Positions 1-5,371 of a DNA stretch of 9,431 nt are shown here, one piece after another. Position 1 is the first letter of the stretch. The number at the start of each line of letters is the position of its first letter. The notes under the pieces were generated by a model. The model was not told where the DNA came from. It saw nothing but the letters and a program-made list of their open reading frames with translations, and did no database searches. Position numbers and translations under genes: made by a program. The stretch covers positions 1-9,431 of the forward strand of contig JANJUH010000480.1 of assembly GCA_024710675.1 (NCBI GenBank), given 5' to 3'. This stretch comes from Lysobacterales bacterium (GTDB taxonomy: Bacteria > Pseudomonadota > Gammaproteobacteria > Xanthomonadales > SZUA-5).

Positions 1-570
1 CATCGTCGCCGAGAACAAGGCCACCTGGCGCGTCGCCGGCGTCTTCGCCAGCACCGCCTCGACGTCCTCGATGAAGCCCATGCGCAGCATCTCGTCGGCT
101 TCGTCGAGGACCAGCGTGCGCAGGCCCGACAGGATCAAGGAACCGCGCTCGAGATGATCGATGACGCGTCCCGGCGTGCCGACGATGACGTGCACGCCGC
201 GCCTCAGCGCCGCGAGCTGCGGGCCGTAACCCTGGCCGCCGTAGATCGGCAGCACGTGAAAATCGGGGATGTGCGCGGCGTACTTCTGGAAGGCCTCGGC
301 GACCTGGATCGCCAGCTCGCGCGTCGGCGTCAGCACCAGCACCTGCGGCAGGCCGGGGGCGAGTTCGAGGCGCGACAGTGCCGGCAGTGCGAAGGCCGCG
401 GTCTTGCCGGTGCCGGTTTGCGCCTGGCCGACCAGGTCGCGGCCGGCAAGCAGCGGCGGGATCGTGGCGGCCTGGATCGCCGACGGGGTTTCGTAGCCGA
501 CGGCCGTCAGCGCGCGCAGCAGGGGCTCGGGCAGACCGAGATCGGAAAAGCGGGGGGTTTCGGTAGTCAT
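1..570 (-). CDS. deaD: DEAD-box ATP-dependent RNA helicase DeaD (CsdA), N-terminal part, cut by left window edge
   Basis: The frame gives 190 codons from an ATG at 570 and runs off the left edge just after motif III. All N-terminal RecA-domain motifs are visible: Q motif (residues 25-33, GYETPSAIQ), motif I AQTGTGKT (50-57), Ia PTRELA (82-87), Ib TPGR (132-135), II DEAD (156-159) and III SAT (187-189). The run VLDEADEMLRMGFIEDVE matches the DeaD/CsdA subfamily better than RhlE, RhlB or DbpA. Known members unwind RNA duplexes during ribosome assembly, cold growth and mRNA decay in the cytoplasm. The second RecA domain and the C-terminal RNA-binding region lie outside the window. No good Shine-Dalgarno precedes the ATG. 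A TAGAAT hexamer (576-581, minus strand) lies only 5 nt upstream, so a near-leaderless mRNA is possible but unproven. Family call sure; subfamily fairly sure. Confidence 0.93.
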   Translation of the reverse strand, partial: MTTETPRFSDLGLPEPLLRALTAVGYETPSAIQAATIPPLLAGRDLVGQAQTGTGKTAAFALPALSRLELAPGLPQVLVLTPTRELAIQVAEAFQKYAAHIPDFHVLPIYGGQGYGPQLAALRRGVHVIVGTPGRVIDHLERGSLILSGLRTLVLDEADEMLRMGFIEDVEAVLAKTPATRQVALFSATM

Positions 571-644
571 ACGCGATTCTACTTCGTGAGCGCTGAATGG
601 CGTGGGGTGGAAAGCATTCCGCGTGCTTGATCGATACCTCACCC

Positions 645-712
645 GCAGGAGCGCCCTCCGGGCGCGATGGGGTCTGGCCGCGTGTTCATTCGCGCGCAGA
701 GCGCGCGCCTGC
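645..712. repeat. REP-type inverted pair, copy 1 (degenerate)
   Basis: Two related 23-nt units face each other at 645-667 and 690-712, 22 nt apart, differing at four positions when one is reverse-complemented. Each unit contains its own small hairpin: GCGCCC-TCC-GGGCGC (651-665) and GCGCGC-AGA-GCGCGC (692-706). The layout equals the perfect pair at 736-802. This resembles the REP/REPIN elements of Pseudomonas and Xanthomonadales, where GTAG-headed hairpins occur as inverted pairs in intergenic DNA. The head here reads GCAG instead of GTAG. Confidence 0.75.
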
Positions 713-735
713 ACGAGCCCTCGCCACGCCTCTCC

Positions 736-802
736 GTAGGAGCGCCCTCTGGGCGCGATGGGAACTCGGATCGGTCCTTTCGCGCCCAGAGGGCGCTCCT
801 AC
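736..802. repeat. REP-type perfect inverted pair, copy 2
   Basis: The 23-nt unit at 736-758 (starts GTAGGAGCGCCC) is repeated exactly, inverted, at 780-802, with a 21-nt spacer. Each unit folds alone into GCGCCC-TCT-GGGCGC (742-756, and its complement 782-796), and the pair can also form one long cruciform. The GTAG head and head-to-head arrangement are typical of REPINs, which are usually dispersed by a RAYT transposase encoded elsewhere. The element starts 9 nt beyond the deacetylase stop codon, so it may stabilise the 3' end of that mRNA or help terminate it. Together with copy 1 it fills most of the deaD-deacetylase gap. Confidence 0.85.
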
Positions 803-810
803 GTCAAGCT

Positions 811-1788
811 TCAACCCTCCTCGACCATCCGCCGCGCCACGCAGGCTGCCGTCGCCAGCGGCTTGGCGGGCGGATACCAGCCCGGATCGCGGGCCAGCGC
901 TGCCGCCAGTTCGATCGTGCGGAAATGGATGGACACGATGTCCTCGACATCGGGCGCGTAACCGCCGGCCATCGAGATCGCCAGCGGCAGGCCATGACGA
1001 CGGCAGTGATCGAGCACGCATTGGTCGCGGGCGGCGAGTCCGGCCTTGCTGAGGCTCAGGTAACCCAGCCGATCACCCGCGTAGGGATCGGCGCCAGCGA
1101 GGAAGATCACCGCCTCGGCGCGCGAGCGCGACTGCGCGAAACCGAGGTTGCGTTCGAGCTGTTCGAGGTATTCCTCGTCGCCGCAGCCATCGGGCAGTGC
1201 CACGTCGAGATCACTCTGGGGCTTGACCGCCGGATAGTTGCGCGCGCCGTGCATCGAGAAGGTCCATATGCTCGGGTCGTCCCGGCAGATGTCGGCGGTC
1301 CCATTGCCCTGGTGCACGTCGAGATCGACGACGAGGATCCGGCGCACCAGGCCCAGCGCCTGCACATGGCGCGCGGCGACGACGCTGTCGTTGAAGATGC
1401 AGTAGCCGGCGCCGAAATCGGCGTGGGCGTGGTGGGTTCCACCGGCGAGGTTGACGCCGACGCCGCAGCCGCGGATCGCGCCCTCCAGCGCCGCCATCGT
1501 CGCACCGGAGACGCGCCGCGTGCGCTCGGCCATGGCCGGTGACCATGGAAAGCCGATACGACGCTGCTCGGCCGCGCTCAGCGTGCCCTCGCGAACGCGC
1601 TCCATGTAACCTCGGGTATGGGCGCGCAGCACCGCCTCGTCATCGGCGCGCGGCGCCTCGCACAGGCTGATGCCGAGATCATCGGCTGCCGCCTCGACGC
1701 GCTCGCGCAGCCGCCGGTACTTGGCCATTGGAAACGGATGACCATCCGGCAAGGGCAGCACGAAGCGATCGCTGCTGTAGACGTCCAT
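811..1788 (-). CDS. Histone deacetylase family protein (class IV-like acetyl-amide hydrolase)
   Basis: A 325-residue arginase/deacetylase-fold hydrolase. Members remove acetyl groups from amides with a Zn ion; bacterial substrates are mostly unknown (acetyl-lysine, acetylpolyamines and small metabolites have been described for relatives). Visible active-site elements are the GGTHHAHAD catalytic His pair (H119, H120), GYCIFND (129-134), the metal motif DLDVHQGNGT (D157, H159), the third metal ligand D234 in GADPYAGD, and SMAGGY with the substrate-side Tyr277. All expected catalytic residues are present, so it should be active. The N-terminus (MDVYSSDRF) and compact size suit the HDAC11-like class IV group. 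The ATG at 1788 is preferred over one at 1842 because it has an AAGGAG box and the extension would translate repeat DNA. It lies 195 bp behind nlpD, same strand, separated by tandem repeats. Substrate unknown. Confidence 0.9.
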   Translation of the reverse strand: MDVYSSDRFVLPLPDGHPFPMAKYRRLRERVEAAADDLGISLCEAPRADDEAVLRAHTRGYMERVREGTLSAAEQRRIGFPWSPAMAERTRRVSGATMAALEGAIRGCGVGVNLAGGTHHAHADFGAGYCIFNDSVVAARHVQALGLVRRILVVDLDVHQGNGTADICRDDPSIWTFSMHGARNYPAVKPQSDLDVALPDGCGDEEYLEQLERNLGFAQSRSRAEAVIFLAGADPYAGDRLGYLSLSKAGLAARDQCVLDHCRRHGLPLAISMAGGYAPDVEDIVSIHFRTIELAAALARDPGWYPPAKPLATAACVARRMVEEG

Positions 1789-1798
1789 CGGTGGTCGT

Positions 1799-1804
1799 CT
1801 CCTT
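1799..1804 (-). promoter_or_regulatory. Ribosome binding site of the deacetylase gene
   Basis: AAGGAG on the minus strand, 10 nt before the ATG at 1788. It favours that start over the in-frame ATG at 1842, whose first 18 codons run through the 7-bp tandem repeat. Confidence 0.7.
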
Positions 1805-1813
1805 CGCTGGCGG

Positions 1814-1834
1814 ATTCGGGACTCGGGACTCGGG
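1814..1834. repeat. Tandem repeat, 7-bp unit, three copies
   Basis: Three adjacent heptamers, ATTCGGG then ACTCGGG twice, lie just upstream of the deacetylase ribosome binding site. The two 3' copies are identical. Confidence 0.85.
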
Positions 1835-1847
1835 AAAAGCATGGGTC

Positions 1848-1874
1848 CGCAAAGGACGCAAAGAACGCAAGGTA
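1848..1874. repeat. Tandem repeat, 9-bp unit, three copies
   Basis: Three adjacent nonamers: CGCAAAGGA, CGCAAAGAA and CGCAAGGTA. On the minus strand they read as TTTGCG-rich units. Similar TTTGCGTCC-type intergenic repeats are familiar to me from other bacterial genomes, but this was not checked. Confidence 0.8.
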
Positions 1875-1933
1875 AAGCCGGAGCGCTCGAAATCGAAAGG
1901 ACTGACCACGATGGTCCGCAGGGGATGCTCTTT

Positions 1934-1965
1934 CGTGCCCTCGTGCCCTCGTGCCCCCGTGCCCC
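1934..1965. repeat. Tandem repeat, 8-bp unit, four copies
   Basis: Four adjacent octamers: CGTGCCCT twice, then CGTGCCCC twice. They lie 18 bp beyond the stop codon of nlpD. With the 7-bp and 9-bp arrays they make up much of the 195-bp gap between nlpD and the deacetylase gene. No clear intrinsic terminator is present in this gap; a short stem GACCA-CGA-TGGTC (1904-1916) lacks a T tract. Confidence 0.85.
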
Positions 1966-1983
1966 GCCGGACCTGAGCCCCCT

Positions 1984-3132
1984 TCAACGCGCCGGCAGAA
2001 GCGGCAGCGGGTCGACGGGCTTGCCGTTGCGACGGATCTCGAAGTGCAGCAGCACGCGATTGGAGGGCGTGGTGCCCATTTCGGCGATCTTCTCGCCCGC
2101 CTTGACCTTCTGCCCTTCCTTGACCAGTCGTACGCGGTTGTGACCGTAGGCCGAGAGCAGTTCCGGCGAGTGCTTGACGATGATCAGCTCGCCGTAGCCG
2201 ATCAACCCGGTGCCGCTGTAGACCACCTCGCCATCGCGCGCCGCCAGGACCGGCTGTCCGGCGGTGCCGGTGATGCGGATGCCCTGGCGGGTCGGATCGC
2301 CGGCAGCATAGGTCACGGCGACCTTGCCTTGGGTGGGCCAGATCCAGCCGGCGGCGCTGGGCTTGGGCGCCGGGCCAGTCGGCGCTGGATTGCTGGCCGC
2401 AGGCGCATTGGCCGGGGCCGATGCCGCGGCACTCGCGGGCGCCGTTGCCGGTGCCACGCCGTCATTCAAGGGTGCCGTCGCCGCCGGGCTCGATGGCCGC
2501 GCCATCTCCAGCTGACCCGGGTCGGGGAGTTCGCCGGCCGGCGCGGCGACGGGCCGGCTGGCGCTCTCGGGCGGCGGCGACGGAATCGCCGGACTACCGG
2601 TCGGTGCTGCAGCCACCGCGGCGCCGCCGATCGGCTGGGCACCCTCGGGCAGCGTCACGCCGAGGTTCGGATCGTAGCCGGGCGACGCCGCTGGCGCGGT
2701 CTGGGCGCCGCCGGAGGAAGACGCTGGCGTGGGCGCCGCGGCGACGGCCCCTCCCACCTGCTCGACGCGCCCGGCCGGTCGCGCCGGCGCAGGCGCTGGG
2801 GCTGCGACAACCGCCGTCGCGGGATCGCCGGACGCAGGCGTCGAGCCCGGCGGATCGAGCCGGAGTTGCTGGCGGGGATAAATCGTGTACGGTGCCTCGA
2901 TGCCGTTCCAGCGCGCGATCTCGCGATAATCGAGACCATATTGCATCGCGATCTTGTAGAGCGTGTCGCCCGAGACCACCTCGTAACGGCGGCCACTCGT
3001 CGTGCTGCCGGCGGACGGCCGCGTCGAATCGACGACGCGCGAGGCCGGCCCCTCGACCGGACGCACCACCACCGACTGCTGGCAGGCCGCCAGTCCCAGC
3101 GCCGCCAGCCCTGCGATTGCGAGTCTTCTCAA
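1984..3132 (-). CDS. nlpD: Murein hydrolase activator NlpD (LysM plus degenerate LytM/M23 lipoprotein)
   Basis: A 382-residue outer-membrane lipoprotein that in relatives activates the septal amidase AmiC during cell separation. The signal peptide ends in a lipobox LAAC with Cys17; Gln at +2 suggests outer-membrane sorting. A LysM peptidoglycan-binding domain covers about 49-92, a long Ala/Pro-rich linker about 93-260, and a LytM domain about 262-382. The LytM domain is non-catalytic: the metal site H-x3-D reads RQGIR (282-286) and the HxH motif reads LLHFE (only H363 remains), as in E. coli NlpD. The start is TTG at 3132, whose TTGA overlaps the pcm stop; AGAGG lies 6 nt upstream and the signal peptide follows at once. 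The longer ATG-started frame reads back into pcm and is not credible. Third gene of the surE-pcm-nlpD operon. No rpoS follows it. Confidence 0.92.
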   Translation of the reverse strand: MRRLAIAGLAALGLAACQQSVVVRPVEGPASRVVDSTRPSAGSTTSGRRYEVVSGDTLYKIAMQYGLDYREIARWNGIEAPYTIYPRQQLRLDPPGSTPASGDPATAVVAAPAPAPARPAGRVEQVGGAVAAAPTPASSSGGAQTAPAASPGYDPNLGVTLPEGAQPIGGAAVAAAPTGSPAIPSPPPESASRPVAAPAGELPDPGQLEMARPSSPAATAPLNDGVAPATAPASAAASAPANAPAASNPAPTGPAPKPSAAGWIWPTQGKVAVTYAAGDPTRQGIRITGTAGQPVLAARDGEVVYSGTGLIGYGELIIVKHSPELLSAYGHNRVRLVKEGQKVKAGEKIAEMGTTPSNRVLLHFEIRRNGKPVDPLPLLPAR

Positions 3133-3827
3133 GTCACACCTCTGAGCAAGGGTACAAAGCTGACGGCGCCGAGATTCTCGCGCGCCCAGCCATCCGGGGT
3201 CCGTTCGATCCGCATCAGGCTCTGCGCGCCCGAAGGCCCGAGCGGCGCGACGATCACGCCACCCACCGCCACCTGTTCCAGCAACGCCGGATCGAGTTGC
3301 TCGCGGCCGGCGGTGACGAGGATGGCATCGAAGGGCGCGTGCGCCGCCCAACCGATATTGCCATCGTCGTGCTTGCTGCGGATGTTGCGATAACCGAGCT
3401 GGCGGAAACGCCGCCGCGCCTGCCTGAGCAACTCCTCGATACGCTCGACGGTGTAGACCTCAGGCACGATCTGCGCGAGTACCGCCGCCTGGTAACCCGA
3501 GCCGGTGCCGATCTCCAGCACCTTGCCCGGCACGCCGGCACGCAGCACCGCCTCGGTCATGCGCGCAACCACATAGGGCTGCGAGATCGTCTGCGACAGC
3601 CCGATCGGCAACGCGGTGTCCTCGTAGGCGCGGCTGGCCAGGGCCTCGTCGACGAAGAGATGGCGCGGCACCGCGCCGATCACGTCGAGCACCCGGCTAT
3701 CGGCGATGCCGGCCGCGCGCAGGCGCTCGACCAGACGGTCGCGCGCGCGCTGCGAGGTCATGCCGGTGCCGAGGGCTGCCGGCGGAGCGGGAGGACGGGC
3801 GCGCCCGATCACAGCGTCGCCACCCAT
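3129..3827 (-). CDS. pcm: Protein-L-isoaspartate O-methyltransferase
   Basis: A 232-residue cytoplasmic repair enzyme that methylates isoaspartyl residues in aged proteins using S-adenosylmethionine. The SAM-binding motif I VLEIGTGSGYQ (103-113) and the family signature SQTISQPYVVARMTE (78-92) are clear; FDAILVTAG (166-174) is motif II, and SFVPLLRG (223-230) is the usual C-terminal strand. The usual HGDG reads HDDG (153-156). Two starts are possible. The ATG at 3827 has AAAAGG 7 nt upstream and overlaps surE by 19 nt. The ATG at 3761 gives 210 residues, close to the 208 of E. coli, but has no clear ribosome binding site. I chose 3827, also because I recall xanthomonad homologues with an N-terminal extension. 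The stop overlaps the nlpD TTG, so translation of the three genes is probably coupled. Confidence 0.94.
   Translation of the reverse strand: MGGDAVIGRARPPAPPAALGTGMTSQRARDRLVERLRAAGIADSRVLDVIGAVPRHLFVDEALASRAYEDTALPIGLSQTISQPYVVARMTEAVLRAGVPGKVLEIGTGSGYQAAVLAQIVPEVYTVERIEELLRQARRRFRQLGYRNIRSKHDDGNIGWAAHAPFDAILVTAGREQLDPALLEQVAVGGVIVAPLGPSGAQSLMRIERTPDGWARENLGAVSFVPLLRGVT
3139..3143 (-). promoter_or_regulatory. Ribosome binding site of nlpD
   Basis: AGAGG on the minus strand, 6 nt before the TTG at 3132 and inside the last codons of pcm. It decides the unusual TTG start, because no ATG or GTG with a ribosome binding site stands directly before the signal peptide. Confidence 0.7.
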
Positions 3828-4561
3828 CCGGCGACCTTTTCCAGCGCGGTGTAGCGCGTCAGGTCGACGGTGATCGGCGTGATCGACACGAAGCCGCGGC
3901 GGACGGCGTCGAAATCGGTGCCAGGGCCGGCGTCCTGCTCAGGGCCGGCCGGGCCGATCCAGAAATAGGGGCGGCCACGCGGATCGTGGCCGCGGATGCA
4001 GGGCTCGGAGCGATGGCGATGGCCGAGCCGGGTGACCTCGAATCCGCCGATCTCGGCCCAAGGCCGGTCCGGTACATTGACGTTGAGGATGGTGTCGGCC
4101 GGCAGCGGATCCTGCAACAGGCGCTCGAGGATGCGCGCGGCGGCCTTGCCGGCGCTGTCGAAATGGCGGGGCTGGTGGCCGCGGGTGTCGAGCGAGACGG
4201 CGATCGCCGGCAGTCCGAGGAAACGTCCTTCCATCGCGGCCGCCACGGTGCCTGAATAGATGACGTCATCGCCCAGGTTGGCCGAATTGTTGATGCCGGA
4301 GACCACGATGTCGGGCTCGATGTCGAGCAGCCCCGCCAGCGCCAGATGCACGCAGTCGGTCGGCGTGCCGGCCACCCGGTAGCGGCGTTCGCCCAGCTCG
4401 ACGTAGCGGATCGGCGAATCCAGCGTCAGTGAGTTGCTGGCGCCGCTGCGGTCACGATCGGGCGCGACGACGTACACCTCGCCGAGCGCGGCGAGGTGGG
4501 CGGCGAGCACGGCGATGCCCGGCGCCTCGATGCCATCGTCATTGCTGATCAGGACGCGCAT
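3809..4561 (-). CDS. surE: 5'/3'-nucleotidase SurE (survival protein E)
   Basis: A 250-residue cytoplasmic metal-dependent phosphatase that acts on nucleoside monophosphates and short polyphosphate in known members (E. coli SurE is 253 residues). The N-terminus MRVLISNDDGIEAPG contains metal ligands Asp8 and Asp9; Ser39 in APDRDRSGAS and Asn91 in SGINNSANLGDD complete the metal site. YSGTVAAAMEG (102-112) is also a family signature. The start is the ATG at 4561: it has AGAGG 7 nt upstream and gives the canonical N-terminus. A longer frame upstream runs antisense through the neighbouring Smr gene and is rejected. SurE is the first gene of the operon here. Its 3' end overlaps pcm, as in many gammaproteobacteria, linking nucleotide and protein damage responses. 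Confidence 0.96.
   Translation of the reverse strand: MRVLISNDDGIEAPGIAVLAAHLAALGEVYVVAPDRDRSGASNSLTLDSPIRYVELGERRYRVAGTPTDCVHLALAGLLDIEPDIVVSGINNSANLGDDVIYSGTVAAAMEGRFLGLPAIAVSLDTRGHQPRHFDSAGKAAARILERLLQDPLPADTILNVNVPDRPWAEIGGFEVTRLGHRHRSEPCIRGHDPRGRPYFWIGPAGPEQDAGPGTDFDAVRRGFVSITPITVDLTRYTALEKVAGWVATL
3835..3840 (-). promoter_or_regulatory. Ribosome binding site of pcm, inside surE
   Basis: AAAAGG on the minus strand, 7 nt before the ATG at 3827 and within the last surE codons. It supports the longer Pcm form. Confidence 0.55.
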
Positions 4562-4616
4562 GCAGTGACCTCTACGGAAGGCCCGCGATAATAGACGCCC
4601 GGCCCCGGAATCTCCC
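4562..4616. promoter_or_regulatory. Divergent promoter region between surE and the Smr gene
   Basis: This 55-bp gap is the only space available for promoters of both genes. It has one AT-rich core, ATAATA (4588-4593), in GC-rich surroundings. On the plus strand GATAAT (4587-4592) could be a -10 box with GTGACC (4565-4570, 16-bp spacer) as a weak -35. On the minus strand the same bases read TATTAT and would suit surE, but I see no good -35. The two promoters would overlap and compete. Assigned by eye only. Confidence 0.4.
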
Positions 4617-5174
4617 ATGACCCGCCGTCGCCCGCTTCCCGCCGTCCCTGTCGCCGACGATGCCGAGCTGTTCCGCAGCGCGGTCGGGCCGGTGCGCCCG
4701 CTGCCGGCAGCCGCCGATGCCCGGCGCGACACCCGTCCCGCACCCCCGCCCCTGCCGCTGCACTCGGAGGCCGACGAGCGTGCGGTGATCGACGAGTTGC
4801 TCGCCGCCGACGAGGCCCTGTCCGGCGCGGCCAGCGGCGAGGTCCTGACCCACCTGCAGCCCGGCCACCCGCCCAAGCTGCTGCGCATGCTGCGGCGCGG
4901 GCAGTTCCGTGTGGATGCCGAACTCTATCTGCACGGCTTGCGTGTGCACGAGGCGCGGCGCCTGCTGGCCGAGTTCCTTGCCACCTGTCGCCGCGACCGC
5001 CGGCGCTGCGTGCGCATCATCCACGGCAAGGGCCGAGGCCCCGAAGGCAGCCTGCTCAAGGCCAGCACCGATGCATTGCTGCGCCAGCGCGCCGAAGTGA
5101 TCGGCTTCACCTCGGCCCGGCCCGAGGACGGCGGCACCGGGGCAGTGATGGTCTTGCTCGCCAAGTCGGGATGA
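4617..5174 (+). CDS. Smr-domain protein, SmrA/SmrB-like, with altered DLH motif
   Basis: A 185-residue protein of the stand-alone Smr family. The N-terminal segment DDAELFRSAVGPVRPL (14-29) is the conserved LFR region that precedes the Smr domain; the Smr domain spans about 98-183. SmrB is known to cut mRNA at collided ribosomes. The conserved glycine loop IIHGKGRG (134-141) and the C-terminal DGGTGAVMVLLAK are intact. The motif usually reading LDLHG reads LYLHG (103-107), so the acidic residue of the catalytic DLH triad is Tyr104 while His106 remains. E. coli SmrA also lacks a full DLH, so this may be a SmrA-type protein with weak or no nuclease activity. Start: ATG at 4617, with no strong ribosome binding site. 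Transcribed away from surE; a hairpin repeat follows the stop. Confidence 0.87.
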   Translation: MTRRRPLPAVPVADDAELFRSAVGPVRPLPAAADARRDTRPAPPPLPLHSEADERAVIDELLAADEALSGAASGEVLTHLQPGHPPKLLRMLRRGQFRVDAELYLHGLRVHEARRLLAEFLATCRRDRRRCVRIIHGKGRGPEGSLLKASTDALLRQRAEVIGFTSARPEDGGTGAVMVLLAKSG

Positions 5175-5177
5175 TCT

Positions 5178-5210
5178 GTAGCGTGGGTTGCGCTGAAGGC
5201 GCTACCCGCG
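5178..5210. repeat. Intergenic hairpin repeat A after the Smr gene
   Basis: GTAGCG opens the element. Its body folds as a 12-bp stem, 5182-5193 with 5199-5210 (one T-T mismatch, one G-T pair), around a TGAAG loop. It starts 4 nt after the Smr stop codon. GTAG...GGGTTGCGC...ACCC elements resemble dispersed repeats in several gammaproteobacteria. There is no T tract, so a classical terminator is not supported. Confidence 0.65.
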
Positions 5211-5232
5211 TGGGCCTGCCGCAAGCACCCGC

Positions 5233-5264
5233 GTAGCCCGCCTGCGGCGGCCAACGCGGGCTAC
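5233..5264. repeat. Intergenic hairpin repeat B, GTAGCCCGC / GCGGGCTAC
   Basis: A perfect 9-bp inverted repeat (5233-5241 and 5256-5264) encloses a GC-rich 14-nt centre. Like repeat A it opens with GTAG and closes with CTAC, the hallmark of REP-like elements. It lies between the Smr gene and the MASE1 gene. The remaining sequence to 5371 shows no gene or confident promoter; TACACT (5331-5336) is a possible -10 without a convincing -35. Confidence 0.7.
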
Positions 5265-5371
5265 CAGTGGGTTTCGGAACGATTCTCGCCGGGTAGCAAG
5301 GGGACACACCGCCCGGACGCCCCCGCGCAGTACACTTCGCGACTGGACCGCCGGGGACAGGCTACCGCTCC

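Noticed and set aside
667..1542. Plus-strand open frame of about 291 codons opposite the deacetylase
   Set aside because: It is an antisense shadow; the minus strand encodes an intact HDAC fold with all catalytic motifs.
1789..1842. N-terminal extension of the deacetylase from an ATG at 1842
   Set aside because: The extra 18 codons translate the 7-bp tandem repeat, and the downstream ATG at 1788 has its own AAGGAG box and a family-like N-terminus.
4562..4888. N-terminal extension of SurE from an ATG at 4888
   Set aside because: It runs antisense through the Smr gene and adds low-complexity residues; SurE proteins begin at MRVLISNDDG.
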